Of a stretch of 64,000 bases of DNA, positions 45,353-56,846 are shown piece by piece. Position numbers and translations under genes: made by a program. The notes under the pieces are model-generated. The model ran no database searches. It saw nothing but the letters and a program-made list of their open reading frames with translations, and was not told where the DNA came from. The stretch lies in assembly GCA_007115705.1 (NCBI GenBank), contig QXEO01001836.1, positions 124,001-188,000 of the forward strand, given 5' to 3'. The number at the start of each line of letters is the position of its first letter. Within the stretch, counting starts at the first letter, position 1. The stretch is from Dactylis glomerata (taxonomy: Eukaryota; Streptophyta; Magnoliopsida; Poales; Poaceae).

Positions 45353-46094
45353 TGTCGTGGGAATTTTGAGACAGTAGCCATGGGGTGGCTTATCGAAGGG
45401 GCTCGACGGTGGTGACGATGGGTCCGGCTCGGGATTGTGCCAACGGAGACACCTCGGTTTACCCAGGTTCAGGGCCCTCCCGAGTGGAGGTAAAACCCCC
45501 ACTTCCTGCCTGCTTCGTATTATCTCGACAGTAGCGATTACAGTACTCCTCGAGCTGTTCGGGCTAGAGGAGGAAGAAGAAGATTGGATTCCCCTAGACT
45601 AAGGATCCGGCCCCCCTTATATAGGCAGGGGCCTGGTTACAGGTTAGGTAGCAATTCGGCCGGCTGCCGGCTCCTCCGTGGCCACGTCTTCGGCGTGATC
45701 CTCTGGCCCTGCTCTGACGAAGGCGCTTTATAAAGCGCCTTTTCCCTGGACCGGCATCTGGGAGACATATGCCCTCCCTTTTGCCTCCGATCCCGTCGTG
45801 GGGAAGGGTCCTTGATCGCTGATTGGCTGGGTCCGGTCGTGGCGCTCGTCACTCCCGTCCTTTGCCTCTGTCGTTCTTGTCGGGGTCAGCCCACTTTCGG
45901 CGAAACAGCCGTTGGGAGGCTTTTGTCTTCATCGTCCGGCTCCGGCTCTCTCGGTGGAGTCGCCAGCCGGCTGCTGGCACAGCCGGCCCTTCGGGCGAAG
46001 CCGGTCTTCTCATCCTAGCGCCGTGGAGGCTCCTGGGACGCCAGCCGGCAGGTAGCTTGGCTCTTGGCATGCCCCATAAGTCATTCCCACGACA
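45353..46094 (-). repeat. 5' LTR of G (742 bp)
   Basis: Bounded by a 12-base inverted repeat, TGTCGTGGGAAT at 45353 and ATTCCCACGACA ending at 46094. A TATA box (CCTATATAAG on the minus strand) lies at about 45616-45625. TAAAC follows (46095-46099) as the presumed target duplication. Its partner was not found. Confidence 0.85.
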
Positions 46095-46099
46095 TAAAC

Positions 46100-49070
46100 T
46101 GTAGTATCCATGAACTTACCCCTGGATGAAGAAGTGGACCGTGTCAGTCGGCGCGGTTGGCTTCAGGATTAGAGGCACAACCTCCATCGTGTAGGGGCAA
46201 ATCAGCGATGTCGGCAATCTGGAAGGCCGTCATGGCATCAACAAGTTGCGTCAGCACTTGCTCCGGGCCTGCATTCTTGTTGCTTGATGAGCCAAGAGGC
46301 CACTCCAGACAACACTACTGACGCTACATCAAGCACAACAGAGAGAACCATGAACACCTACCCAAAAGACAACAAAATACTGGAAACGACACAAAACAAA
46401 AGGAAGTACCAGCTCACTTATGCTCACGAGACCCCGCACTAGGAGGAACAGTCGCCATCTGGGACCCACAAACGAAGAACCTACATCAGCAGATTGAGTA
46501 CGCAAGACCACACCACCCGATCCTCCCCATCCCAGCTGCTCAGTCCTGCCTCAACTATATGAACACCACCGCAGTCGACCCCTCAAACAGAACCATATCA
46601 AACCGCACGTAGCCACTGAACAACCAATCAATCTGCCCCAGATCGACCAATAAATCTAACAAAAATTGAGTCGAAAATACAAAGAGCACAAAAAAGAGGG
46701 GAAATCTGCAAACCTCCGACAAAGATGCTTATGCACGAGTAGAGGCCCGCCGCTAGCACCGCACAACACCGACGGCCACTAGAGAGCCACATCCCAACGC
46801 CAACTCCTCTGAAACCCCAACGCTGCCATGACCAAACACAAGAAAAGAAAAAGAAAAGCGCCCAAACCGACAGTATAACTCCATGTCGTCAGAGTTGCGG
46901 CAGTACAAGTTGAGATACAAAGAAATCTTTCACCATTCTGATTATTACTGATATTTCTAATACCATGTCGTTGGATTTATTTGATTAGTTCTGCAAATAA
47001 GGGAACATTAACTTGTATATATGATATCTTTGCTCCTCACCTTCTCTTCTTAGGGCTAAACTGTTAAACTTGGAGAACATCAATGATTTTATAAACACTA
47101 ACAAGTTGACTACTGCAATTATTGAATATTTTCACAACAATTTTTGTCAAGCAGTATGAATGGCAAAGCTAATCAAACACATGGACATTGTTATTGAAAT
47201 TTTAAATTATGCAGCGCTCATATAAGAAACTAAATGGAGAACCGAGAGAATGCACTAAATGGACAAACAGTAAAAGTAAGCCTTATTGTGGTCAGCTTTT
47301 AGAAGCTAATCAGTAGCACCAAAATATAAAAGGAAGAGACCCACTTCTCCCACACAAGGTAGATCACCAGGCTGTTATAGCAAAGATCAAACGGTTATGA
47401 CTTCACCAAGCTAGGCAACATTCCCAATATACTAACAAGGACTGTATAATATTTCAATGGACTTCACAGTGAAGAGTATGAGTAAGAGCAATTTGTCTTT
47501 AGATTCTAATATTAATAGGCGTTGCTAAGAGTTCTGACAAACCAAACTTATTCATTTAGGGAAAAAGGTCTACAACACTGCATAGAAGAAGGATATATTA
47601 GAACTTGGGGGCGTTGACAGACTTTGAAGTTAGTAACCGCACTCTCCCCATTGCAAACTGTTCAGGAAGACATCTTGCCCACCCGATTTATCTTTCTTTT
47701 TTCTGAGACAAAACTGAGAAAGGTTGAAGGAGGATACACACATTCCCTAGGAGACGCCAACGACGCTGAGTGCCCTTATACTGAAGACGAGCCAGGCGGA
47801 GGACACCCGGATGGGATCTGACCAACATATATAGCCACCGTCCCCAAGCGTTCGCACGCCCGACCTCACCAGTCACCATGGTAGACCTTCCTTTGGAACC
47901 CTTGCTGGCATTGAGGGGATGATACCAGGCTATGGATTGAAAATCCCCTTCACGAGACCCCTCATGGTCTAGGCAGCAACGAAATTTCCCCCAAAAAAAC
48001 ACCAAATTCCATGGCAATCGAACTCTCATTCAGAATCCTCATTTTCTAACCCCCAAAGTTCAAGCAAGATTGACATTCTCCCACAAACCTAATATCGATC
48101 CCACATGCACCATCCAATCACATGGAAACACCCGAATCACAACGGCGGAAGCTTTCTTCCTAAATCGTCACCAGAAAAACGAGGAAGAGAAAAAAAGAGG
48201 ACCAACCGCAGACGACGAAGTAGACCAAGCGGCAAGGGAGCCGGGTCGGCCGCGAGACCCTAAGCGAGAGGGGATTTGGATCCGGCTTGGCGGCGAGGCT
48301 AGGATCGCAAGGGATGCGGAGCAGGGCGGGGGGCCGGGTCGGTGGCGTGGTTCTTCGGTGGGGGTTGAGGAGGAGGAGGCGAGGACTGGCCCCCGCCGTC
48401 GCCGCTGCCCTCGGCCGCGTGCGCTGGCTTCGCCCACCTTGTCCACTGAAGATTTGGTTTTTGGAGGAAGAAGGACATGCCAGTAGGGGATGAAGGGAAC
48501 AGGAGAAGGGGAAGATACCTTGGAGGAGGAGCGCAGTGGCCCTCGCGTGCCCGGAAGAACATCGGCGGCGGCGGCGCTCAGACCAAGGGTCGTCGCCTCG
48601 ATGTGCTGTGTTGGGAAGACCAGCCCGTGGCCACGGCCACGGCCGCCGCTGGGAAGGCGCCGTCGAATGCCACGAAAGCCGTCGGGTAGGCGTCATCGGG
48701 TGGAGGGAGAGGGAAATGGGCGAGGGAGCCACTCGAGGGAGGAGGCCGCACACCAGTAGACAGCTCGGTTCGCCCCCTATCTGAACCGACCTCTCGATAG
48801 ACTAACACGCGTCCCAACACGCATCCGTCATAGCCAATTGCTCACTGAAACTGGGTCCCACCCGCTGAATGCAGTAGAGCGCTCCATTTGCTTCGTGGCT
48901 ACAGATTGGAATAGACTTCTAAATACCTGAGAAATATTTATTTGTAAAATTGAACAGGTGTTCTACCCAACTTCAGAATTATATGGTGTATTTTTTTTCC
49001 TTACTAAGGTAAAATATTGTCACGTGCCATAAATATGTATTAGCGTGCAAAGCATGTGCAGTTTACTAGT
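46100..49070 (+). mobile_element. Probable Helitron with gene-fragment-like content; only the 3' end is recognised
   Basis: A Helitron-like terminus ends at 49069/49070: a short stem GCGTGC-AAA-GCATGT (G-U pairs allowed) about 10 bases ahead of CTAG, followed by host T. No 5' TC end could be fixed, so the start is only the edge of G. The interval has exon-like pieces on the minus strand: 46267-46118 (PEQVLTQLVDAMTAFQIAD) with splice-like borders, and a GC-rich block 48760-48100 with a donor-like GTATCT near 48516. None forms an open gene. Confidence 0.4.
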
Positions 49071-49198
49071 ATAACATAAGGAACCTTACGCTACGTCTAA
49101 GGAACCTGGCTTGCTCGGTCTTCGCTCAACAGAAGCGCCCATACCTTAGATCCACCATCATCATGAAGCTAATCTGAAACTATAGCTCTGATACCACT

Positions 49199-49500
49199 TG
49201 TTAGCATATAACGTAATTAGCTTATTGTAGAAAGTATACGGAGACGATGTTCAGTAACGTAGTTCAGCAATAAATGTCTACATCTGCTAAGCATGCTTTA
49301 CGAGCGCTTCTCCCCAGATACTACAATGGTATTGCCAATACATCAAATCTACAAATCCACGCCAGTCCAGATCTCCGCCATGGACACCGGACCATGTCTA
49401 ATCTATTTTGTCTACTTGCGTGTCTTTAGAGAGTTTGACTTCAACATGTAACCTATCGGAACAGTCCAAATCCAACGATAGTCTATACACATATTTGACA
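49199..49500 (-). repeat. C5: copia LTR piece with primer site
   Basis: TGTTAGCATATAACGTAATT matches the LTR of C4. The initiator tRNA-Met primer site (minus TGGTATCAGAGC, about 49184-49196) lies next to it, so this is the 3' end of a 5' LTR on the minus strand. The internal part is reduced to about 100 bases at 49075-49184. Confidence 0.65.
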
Positions 49501-50999
49501 ACTTCCTGATTGGGGGGAGGCTAGAGGATGGCCTTGGGTGGCGGCCGACCAACGGAGGAGGGCATGGAGGCAATGCGACGTGGAAGTGCAGCCGGCCACG
49601 GGTGGCATCGTCAATGGTTCGGCCGATGCCTGCGGCAGGGGAGATGGAGGTCGTCTCTGGTGGTGCGGTGTAGCATCAGTGTATCCTTCTGCCCCCTATG
49701 TGACAGCTGGGTGGCGGTGCTCTTCTTCCAAAACTCTGGTAGCAACATGATTTTTCCCCTACTCTCTCATCTTCTCCTTGCTCTTCAACAGCTATGTCGG
49801 ATTCGACCGTAGGTACGGTCACCCGTAAGCCCCCATGCTAGGGGAGGTTGTCGTCTTGTCGACTTGTCATGGCCATTTTAGCCTTTTTCTCTACTTGTCT
49901 TGAAGATTCATTTTATTGATCAAATGAGACAAAGCTTTTGCTTTCACTATGAATGAAGAAAATAAAGAGGTGAAGTTCTTAGAAAGACGTGAATGTGTTG
50001 TTCGGCGTTGCCCCCTCCTGTGTTTGTAATAGCAGAGGAGCGTTGTCGCCTACATAGGCTGCTGCTGCAGCGGAAAAGAAGATATAGGGCACGATTGGTA
50101 GCCTTGCACCTTTTTTGGGCTCCCTGGGCGCAGGTGCTGGCAGGCCTGAGTCGCATCGAATGGGCCAAAACCAGCATTGGCATTTTGTTTGGTGGTCGGG
50201 GTCGCATCCAGAGAGCCAAAAGACCCATGTTGATTGGATGCTCACAGTTTTTATCGCTGTGCGAGCAGAGCACAACGCCTGCTATTTGCTTGCCGTCTGA
50301 AGGACACTCGCACTGAGATGTGCTCACCACTTTCAAACATTGGTGAGCTTACCTTCAAACGGTAGCATTACAACACACAATGATCACAACATTAGGCACA
50401 ATGAGTGCATAACAAAGCAAGCACACGCTGATCACACATCATAGCATTAGGGATATTATAACTGGGACAACACGGAGCTCTCTCACGACATGGACATTCT
50501 CGGCCGTCCGATCACGCTCCAAAGCCATCTTAGCCCTCCGATGCACCTTGTCGAATGTCCCAGGCCGGCTACTCTGTATGTCAAATCGTAGGTCACTCGT
50601 TCAATCCCGAGCGGACGGTCCCGATAGCGCCACATATGCATAAACAAAACCAACCCTCCCGCACCTCTCCGCCCCTCCCGGTAAACCTGAGAATGCTCTT
50701 TTGTATTAACCGGGTCAAACAGTTTGGATTTCCGACCTAGGTTCACTTGGTTCGGGTTGTTATGGGCCTAAACTATCAACGGTTTGGTTTGGTTTGGGTT
50801 TAAAGAATTAAGAGTTGGGTACGGTTGGGTCTGGGTCTAAACAAGTCGGTTCGTAACAGGACATAACTATGGTTACGACCTGGTTAATTGAATTGGTTCC
50901 TAGGCTCGAATCGCGTCCGGCAGCGCTCGTATCACTGCTAGCTAGCTAGCTGCTGGCATGGGTAGTGTAACGTGAATTTGCATGCGGTGGACAGGTGGA
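49501..50999. other. Unassigned sequence left of the CACTA element
   Basis: Moderately GC-rich to 49800, then mixed. Short ORFs only, none with recognisable protein features. 50750-50900 is rich in GGTTTGGTT and GGGTT repeats. Similar sequence continues on the far side of the CACTA element (53660-53850), so the CACTA landed inside one such tract. Confidence 0.5.
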
Positions 51000-51130
51000 C
51001 ACTAGTGGAAAAAGAGGCTTCTATCCGCCACCTTTAGTCCCCAAACTATTTGGGCTAGGACTAAAGGGGGCATTAGTCTCGGTTCGTGTCGCTGGGGTAC
51101 GGCCAGCATCTAGTCTCGGTTCGTAATGAA

Positions 51131-51281
51131 CCTTTAGTCCCGGTCATTAACACGGACCGGGACTAAAGGGGTGGCGGGCGGGAACCCCACTGGCGGTGGC
51201 CTTTAGTCCCGGCCCGTGTTAACGACCGGGACTAAAGGGTGATCTTTAATCCCGGCCGTTAACACGGCCCGGGACTAAAGG
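51131..51281. repeat. Left subterminal hairpins of the CACTA element
   Basis: Three inverted-repeat units (51131-51169, 51200-51239, 51244-51281), each with arms of about 15 bases such as CCTTTAGTCCCGGTC / GACCGGGACTAAAGG. Confidence 0.9.
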
Positions 51282-51978
51282 CCTTCGCCTACAAAATGGA
51301 GCTTCTCTTCCCCCGAGCCTGCTAGTACACTAATGGTGGTCGGAAGCTTGGCTTGAGTGGGGAGGTCATACCCAATTTTTTTATATCAAAATTATCCAAG
51401 ATTATGAGTTATTTCATATATCCAATTGGTTCAAAAGGTTAGCAACTTCACCCTCTCATCTTTAATTGCTAATTTAGCTCATATAATGCTCTAGATGTGG
51501 TGAGATTTGTGGCTTTAATTTGGAAGTAATTATGGGAGTAATTATGGGAGTTTATTTGATTTATATAGCATTTGAGCTTAAATTAATTCCTTAGTTTGCA
51601 CATGTGTAGAGGTGGTGTACTTGTATATTGACCAAAATGAGTATGGAGTAGAAATTTGTCATACACATATATAACTCTTTTTATGCTAAAAAAATAGAGG
51701 GATTTGTGAAGTAATTAATGTTAGAAAGTAATGTGGGAGTAATTGTGAGCTTATATGATTTACAATAATAAATTTTGAGTAGGATTTGTTTGCAATAATA
51801 ACTTGTAAGTATGAGGCATTTTCTTGATTGATTTCCATGCACATAGCTTTTTTTATGCTCAAAAAAATAGAGGGATTTGTGGAGTAATGTTAGAGAGTAA
51901 TGTGGGAGTATATATGATTTATATGCAATGTGAGTTCATTTCTTGTATTAATTTGGTTTATTATATACTTACATAATA

Positions 51979-52449
51979 ATGCAGATGAACCGGCAATGGA
52001 TGTACGGTAGCCGAGTCTCAAGCGAGTTCATTAAGGACTTGCAGGATTTCCTCCGTGTGGCTGATGCGAACAAGCGGAATGGTTTTGTTGTCTGTCCATG
52101 TAGTGTGTGTAAGAATCAAAATAATTACTCTTCCTCAAGAACCCTTCACGTGCACCTGCTTCAGCACGGTTTCATGCCCAGCTACAATTGTTGGACCAAG
52201 CATGGAGAAAGAGGTGTTACAATGGAAGACAATAAAGAAGAGGATGATGACAACTATCCTGGATTCCCTGAATACGGTGATACTTTCATGGGAGAAGCTG
52301 AAGGGGGAGCTGAAGGGGAAGCTGAAGGAGACACACATGATGAGCCCCCTGATGATCTCGGTCGGACCATTGCTGATGCACGGAGAGAATGCAAAACTAA
52401 TAAGGAGAGGGAGAAGTTGGATCGCATGTACACATTCTTTTTTGCTTAA
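51979..52449 (+). pseudogene. CACTA transposase-associated domain fragment
   Basis: A 156-aa ORF whose first 75 residues match the transposase-associated domain found at the start of plant En/Spm transposase proteins: YGSRVSSEFIKDLQDFL, then CPCSVCKN with the paired cysteines, then LLQHGFMPSYNCWTKHGE. The rest is an acidic Glu/Gly-rich spacer and the beginning of the next conserved block (DARRECKTNKEREKLDRM), after which the frame ends. The catalytic DDE part is absent. Members of the family are several hundred residues longer. It lies after an AT-rich, intron-like stretch (51305-51975). Confidence 0.85.
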
Positions 52450-53043
52450 AAGAGAACTTCTATTTCCTTACAACTTCACGTGAGTGTTTTTATCTTGTAC
52501 ACATTCTTTTTTGCTTACTCGATGTTAAGTGTGATTGATGAGTTATGCATGCGTGTCTGGAGTTTCCACTGGATTCTGCTAAAGATTCAATTTGACACAT
52601 CAACTGTTCAAATCTTGGACTCAATGGATAAGCCCGAAGTCTTGTTTACCGACATGAAAGCAATGCTGCAGAAGAAATTTCAATCATTACCCGACTATAT
52701 CAGCTCCTTTCATTAATTTACTGATATCAAGTATTTAATAACTCATTTGTTCATTTTCTTTGCCCTGTAGCGTTTGGACATGTTTCAGAAGGTCGGTAGT
52801 AGGTAAATTCAAAGAACAGCTAACTTTTAAAAAGGTAAAGGATTTGCAGCAACCACCGGGACCAATCTCTGTGGATTCTACGTCTGCGAGTTTATCCGGT
52901 GGTACACCAGTGAGCGGAGAGCACATTCCACAGACTTTGATGTACGTAAATAATATTCACAGTTTTCTTTTATTATAATCAATTATGTTGAGTTTCATCC
53001 AACTTATATATATATATCCATATCGATCTTCTTAAAGTTGTAT

Positions 53044-53175
53044 GTGATGCGGGAGAATCTCCTACCAACCCAGCGCCTAAAAGCAATTCAAGAGGAGCTG
53101 GCAGGATTCATCATGAGGGAGGTCCTCTGTGAGAAAGGAGAACACTATGTGGAGGACGACAAACGCTATCTGTAA
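53044..53175 (+). pseudogene. C-terminal fragment of a CACTA-borne Ulp1-protease-like protein
   Basis: The frame reads VMRENLLPTQRLKAIQEELA, then FIMREVLCEKGEHY and ends at TAA 53173-53175. This resembles the C-terminal end of Ulp1/SENP-like proteins carried by plant CACTA and Mutator elements. No catalytic residue is left. 52480-53040 between the two fragments is decayed, with stops in all frames. Confidence 0.45.
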
Positions 53176-53429
53176 TTTAGTGATCTCCATGTAACTTAGT
53201 TTGTTTTGAAACTTGTTTGAAAAATAGTTGTACATAGACTTGTTTAAAATTGTAGTATATATAGTCGCAAGACATCGTATAATATTATATATGCATGCAC
53301 CAAAGTGTAATGTGTATGTACTAGTTATAGAATATAGGTACGAAAACTCGCTTGAAATTAAAATGAACCCTAATTAAGCATAAACCCTAAACCTATAATT
53401 TAAAACAGAAATAAAAACAAAACAAAACA

Positions 53430-53543
53430 CTTTAGTCCCGGTTCTCATCATGAACCGGGACTAAAGGTCCCCGAGCCGGCGCTCCCAGCCGTGCCCACGT
53501 GGACGACCTTTAGTCCCGGTTCATCTGCAACCGGGACTAAAGG
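53430..53543. repeat. Right subterminal hairpins of the CACTA element
   Basis: Two units at 53430-53467 and 53507-53543 with the same CTTTAGTCCCGGTT / AACCGGGACTAAAG arms, and a third degenerate copy to 53599. Confidence 0.9.
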
Positions 53544-53859
53544 GTGGGGGCCTTTAATCGCGCTTTGCTAGTCCTGGATGGGCAACCGGGACTAAAGGCA
53601 GTTACAGACCGGGATTAATGGCTATTTTTCCACTAGTGGGATGCAATCATCGTGAACTATAATAGTTAAACCCATTTGATCAAACAGTTCCCTAATTGGC
53701 TCAAACCCACAGTTGGAGACTTGGTTTAGTTCGGTTTGGCTAAAGGATAAATCAAGTTTGGTTTTGGTTGGGCCGACGTAAATAGAAAATGGTTTGGTTC
53801 AGGTCCGGGTGTGGAGTTTGTTCACGTGGGTTCGATTGAGGTGTGGTTTAGTTATCTAA

Positions 53860-55640
53860 CCATTGCCAGCTTTACCTCCCGGTCTGGAGTCTCGATCCAG
53901 CGCGCCGCCGCTGCTGCCGTCGCCACCAGAGAGAGAGAGAGGGGAGATAGAGATTCTGATGGCAACAATGACGGAGGCGGGCGAAAGAATTTACTGCTGC
54001 TTCTTGATGCGGCATCGGTGACCCGAGGATGCAAGGAAAACACATCAGCCACGCCCGAAGAGGAGGAGTAGGAGGCGGCGGCAGCAGCCTGAGATTTCCA
54101 CCTCCTCCTTCCTCCACGTACGCGATCTGCGACGGCGTCGTCCCCGCCCTGCTTGCAAGCTTATTTGCCACCCCATCCCAAGCAGGAATTCTCTCCTTCC
54201 TCTTCTCCTCTGTATGGTACCAGGTACCTCGCTGTGTCCGCCGACCGCTGCCTCCTCCTCGAGGAGCATGGCTACTTTATCGCCAAACTCATACAGAAGA
54301 TTGAATATTGATGTGCGTCAACAAGCTATGTTGTACACCTATCTTTGCAGCAGCCAGACTTCTGAATTTTGATCAACTGTTGTTATGCAGGTAAGCCGGA
54401 TTATGGCCTCTAAACTGTGTCTTTTCAACGAAGGTTGGAGGCGGTTCAACTGATCAAAACTCCAATAGCTGATGTCTTTGTATGTTCCAGGTCATAATCT
54501 GAACCAACTATGAGTAACATTATCACATGAAAATTTTATCATTTCGTAATTAATGTCATGATGTTTTCTTCACATGACTGTTGTCCTGTGCAGAGATTAA
54601 GTTCCAAGTGTATGCTATTGTCAAATCAGGCTATTGGTTCATATCAATTCGGATAATCTTTTCTTCTCAACTAGCTTCTCTCTACATAGAGCTCTGATCT
54701 TGTCTATCACGCTTTATGAGATTATTTTGACCAGGCCACCAGGGGAATGAGGAATTTGCTTTGCAGGATTTGGAGTTGGACACCTATGTGATACCAAAAC
54801 AAAAAGGTAAGGTAGTCTGCCAACACCACTGTAATAATATTCTTATGAATGGCATTCATGTATGCTAATTGGAGATATCAAATACGCCGTTCTGCATTTT
54901 TTAAGGTAATATGGGCTACTCCGGTTGAGGTCAATGTAGATGGCTCCAAAGTGTGTCCTTTACCTGAACACTAAAGGATTTGAGAGCATTGGAAAATTGA
55001 ATGTATATGATGACAGGTTGGTTGCCTACAAATAAAGTGCACAATAATTCTGCATCATTATTTTCAGGTTCAGATTTAAAATGTGTTTTTGGACCTTTTG
55101 TTTTCATCTTAGGATATTTGTTCTGGAAGCTGTTCTGAGACGTTGAGTTTTCTATGGTCCTCGATGCCCTCAATCTCTCATCTGAGCTCATGTTTGGTAC
55201 CCTTTAGCTAGCAATTTGATAGACATCAATTTTAAAAACTTTGGCGACAGATTCGTGAAGCTGATACATCCAGATCGACTCTCATTGCTGAAGCCTGTTA
55301 TACCTTGCCTTCTTCTCACCATGGCGGCTATCCAGTTCCGACAAGGAGAGTAGGTTCTGAGGTGAACATTACGTGTAGTTAGTAAGCATCATTTAGTCTC
55401 ATGATTTTTCACCAATTCAACTGCTACGCTGTACAGTTTGTTATGCTAACGAGTACAAATTTATTTCTAATCTGATTACTACTCCAAACAATTAGAAATT
55501 GGTCGATGTTAATGTGTTATCAAGTAACACATTTGAAGCAGTGTCCATTAACATGCTCTGCTTGCTTTGCTCCTGGTTTCTGAGGTGCCTGACTGAGGAG
55601 AAGGAAGCGTGTGAGTTGCTCCGGCTACTGCTCTCCGTGG
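53860..55640 (+). pseudogene. Exon-like fragments of an unrecognised plant gene, possibly Helitron-captured
   Basis: Separated coding-looking stretches lie on the plus strand. Near 54226-54312 there is YLAVSADRCLLLEEHGYFIA after a CAG acceptor-like border. Near 54736-54810 there is HQGNEEFALQDLELDTYVIP ending at a GTAAGG donor. Near 55250-55365 there is STLIAEACYTLPSSHHGGYP ending at a GTGAAC donor. 53880-54070 is GC-rich, leader-like sequence. The pieces keep splice-like borders but no joint open frame was found. I do not recognise the protein. It lies ahead of a Helitron-like end at 56660, so capture is plausible. A decayed resident gene is the alternative. Confidence 0.4.
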
Positions 55641-56846
55641 CCATTTGGAGGCAAAACCTGGCAACCCAGCCGATGGTTACTGCCATCCTCCCAGGAGACT
55701 TCTCTGCGCCGCTCTGCTCCAGTGACAAACTTCTCTTGCAACGCCCTCATCTACCTCTCCCTGTAGTCTTCTGCCTCCTTCCTCCACTGGTTAAAGGAAG
55801 TACTATTGAAACCTTGCTTCCACCTTCTATGTGGATCATCTGCATGGTCAACAACACAAAAATAAGGAAACAATTACTTTAATGATTATACAATATCACT
55901 ATCCTGATTTAGCTCAAAGTTAAAAACTGAAAATATTACCTCTTGCCACTTTTGGTATTGACACGTTGACCTTCCTTACTGAGTACACATAAGAAACATA
56001 CACAAAACAAATTAGCTTAGTCAAGCTATTAGTTCAGGATCTTGATTATCTTTTACCACACAGTTTTTCATGTCAAAACCACAAGCGTCCCTACAAATTA
56101 ATTCCCGCTGATCTTTGAAATTTTGATTTTTGGAGTACTAGAATGACCTTCGATGCACAAGTTAACCCCAATATGGCTAATGTTTAATGTTTCTTGAATA
56201 ATGTTTGAAATTTTGTTTATCACAAAGATGACTGGGTTCAGGGCTACATGATGTGAATTTCACGGGACAAAAGAAGACTATGTATTTCTTTTTTGAATCA
56301 GTTTTCCGTAACAGAAGACTATGTATTTTGTTACACATGTAAAGCCTGACAAATAAGTCAACATTTTTTCAGGTCGCACTGTCACCTTAATGATATTGTG
56401 GTGATGCCTTCAAGTTGGAAGAGAAGTGCAAAGGGATATGTCTACCTACCTTTTACGCTGTCCTGATTTTGTCGTGCACATAGTTGAACATATGTTTAAT
56501 TTTGAGTTATACAGTGATTTTCATTAGTGTTTTTATATTTCCTATATTGTCTGGCTTGCTTCTGACACTACATAAATTATATGATGCATGATAGAAAGTG
56601 TAACTATAAAAACATTGCCAAAATAGATGGGTGCGGCAACGCGCGCCATTATGATCTAGTACTTAACTATAGGCTGTTTAAACAGACTGCACACTAGGGG
56701 AACACTCCCCTGGAACTAAATAGGTTCACATAGGACCAACCATCACATAATTACACCAGGGGAACACTCTCCTGGCATAAAACAAGTATTTTCATCACCC
56801 GTCAGGACTAACTACTTCAGTTCATAACATTACCTGGGACGCAACA
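55641..56846. other. Non-coding stretch ending in a Helitron-like 3' terminus (56625-56660)
   Basis: A GC stem (GGTGCG-GCAACG-CGCGCC) at about 56629-56647 is followed by ATTATGATCTAG and host T at 56660, the classic Helitron 3' signature. No matching 5' TC end was fixed. The rest is AT-rich. 56695-56780 has a short direct repeat, CAC or CCA then GGGGAACACTC then CCTGG (56696-56712 and 56758-56774). Confidence 0.5.

Larger units (their letters stand above)
30480..46094 (-). mobile_element. G: Tat/Retand-like Ty3/gypsy element, minus strand, split by E1
   Basis: The 5' LTR (45353-46094), primer site (45331-45350), gag (45335-43021), then after E1 the protease (31916-31379) and a decayed pol linker form one collinear minus-strand element. 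Removing E1 and one copy of CAAAC leaves gag and protease in the same frame, which confirms the join. RT, RNase H and integrase are missing and no 3' LTR is seen, so a large deletion lies near 30.5-31.1 kb. The left edge is approximate. The lineage call is by gag and primer-site type, from memory. Confidence 0.8.
51000..53638 (+). mobile_element. CACTA (En/Spm-type) transposon, 2639 bp, TSD GGA
   Basis: Ends are CACTAGTGGAAAAAGAGGC and, inverted, CACTAGTGGAAAAATAGCC. GGA lies on both sides (50997-50999, 53639-53641). Both subterminal regions carry hairpin units built on CTTTAGTCCCGG / CCGGGACTAAAG. The coding content is reduced to a transposase-associated domain and a C-terminal fragment, so it is non-autonomous. 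Confidence 0.93.

Noticed and set aside
48160..48753. 197-aa minus ORF as a gene
   Set aside because: It is GC-rich low complexity, has overlapping frames on both strands, and a splice donor-like site inside. Kept only as possible captured fragment.
50091..50220. GGGCACGATTGGTAGCC as the end of a DNA transposon
   Set aside because: No matching inverted end or target duplication was found nearby.
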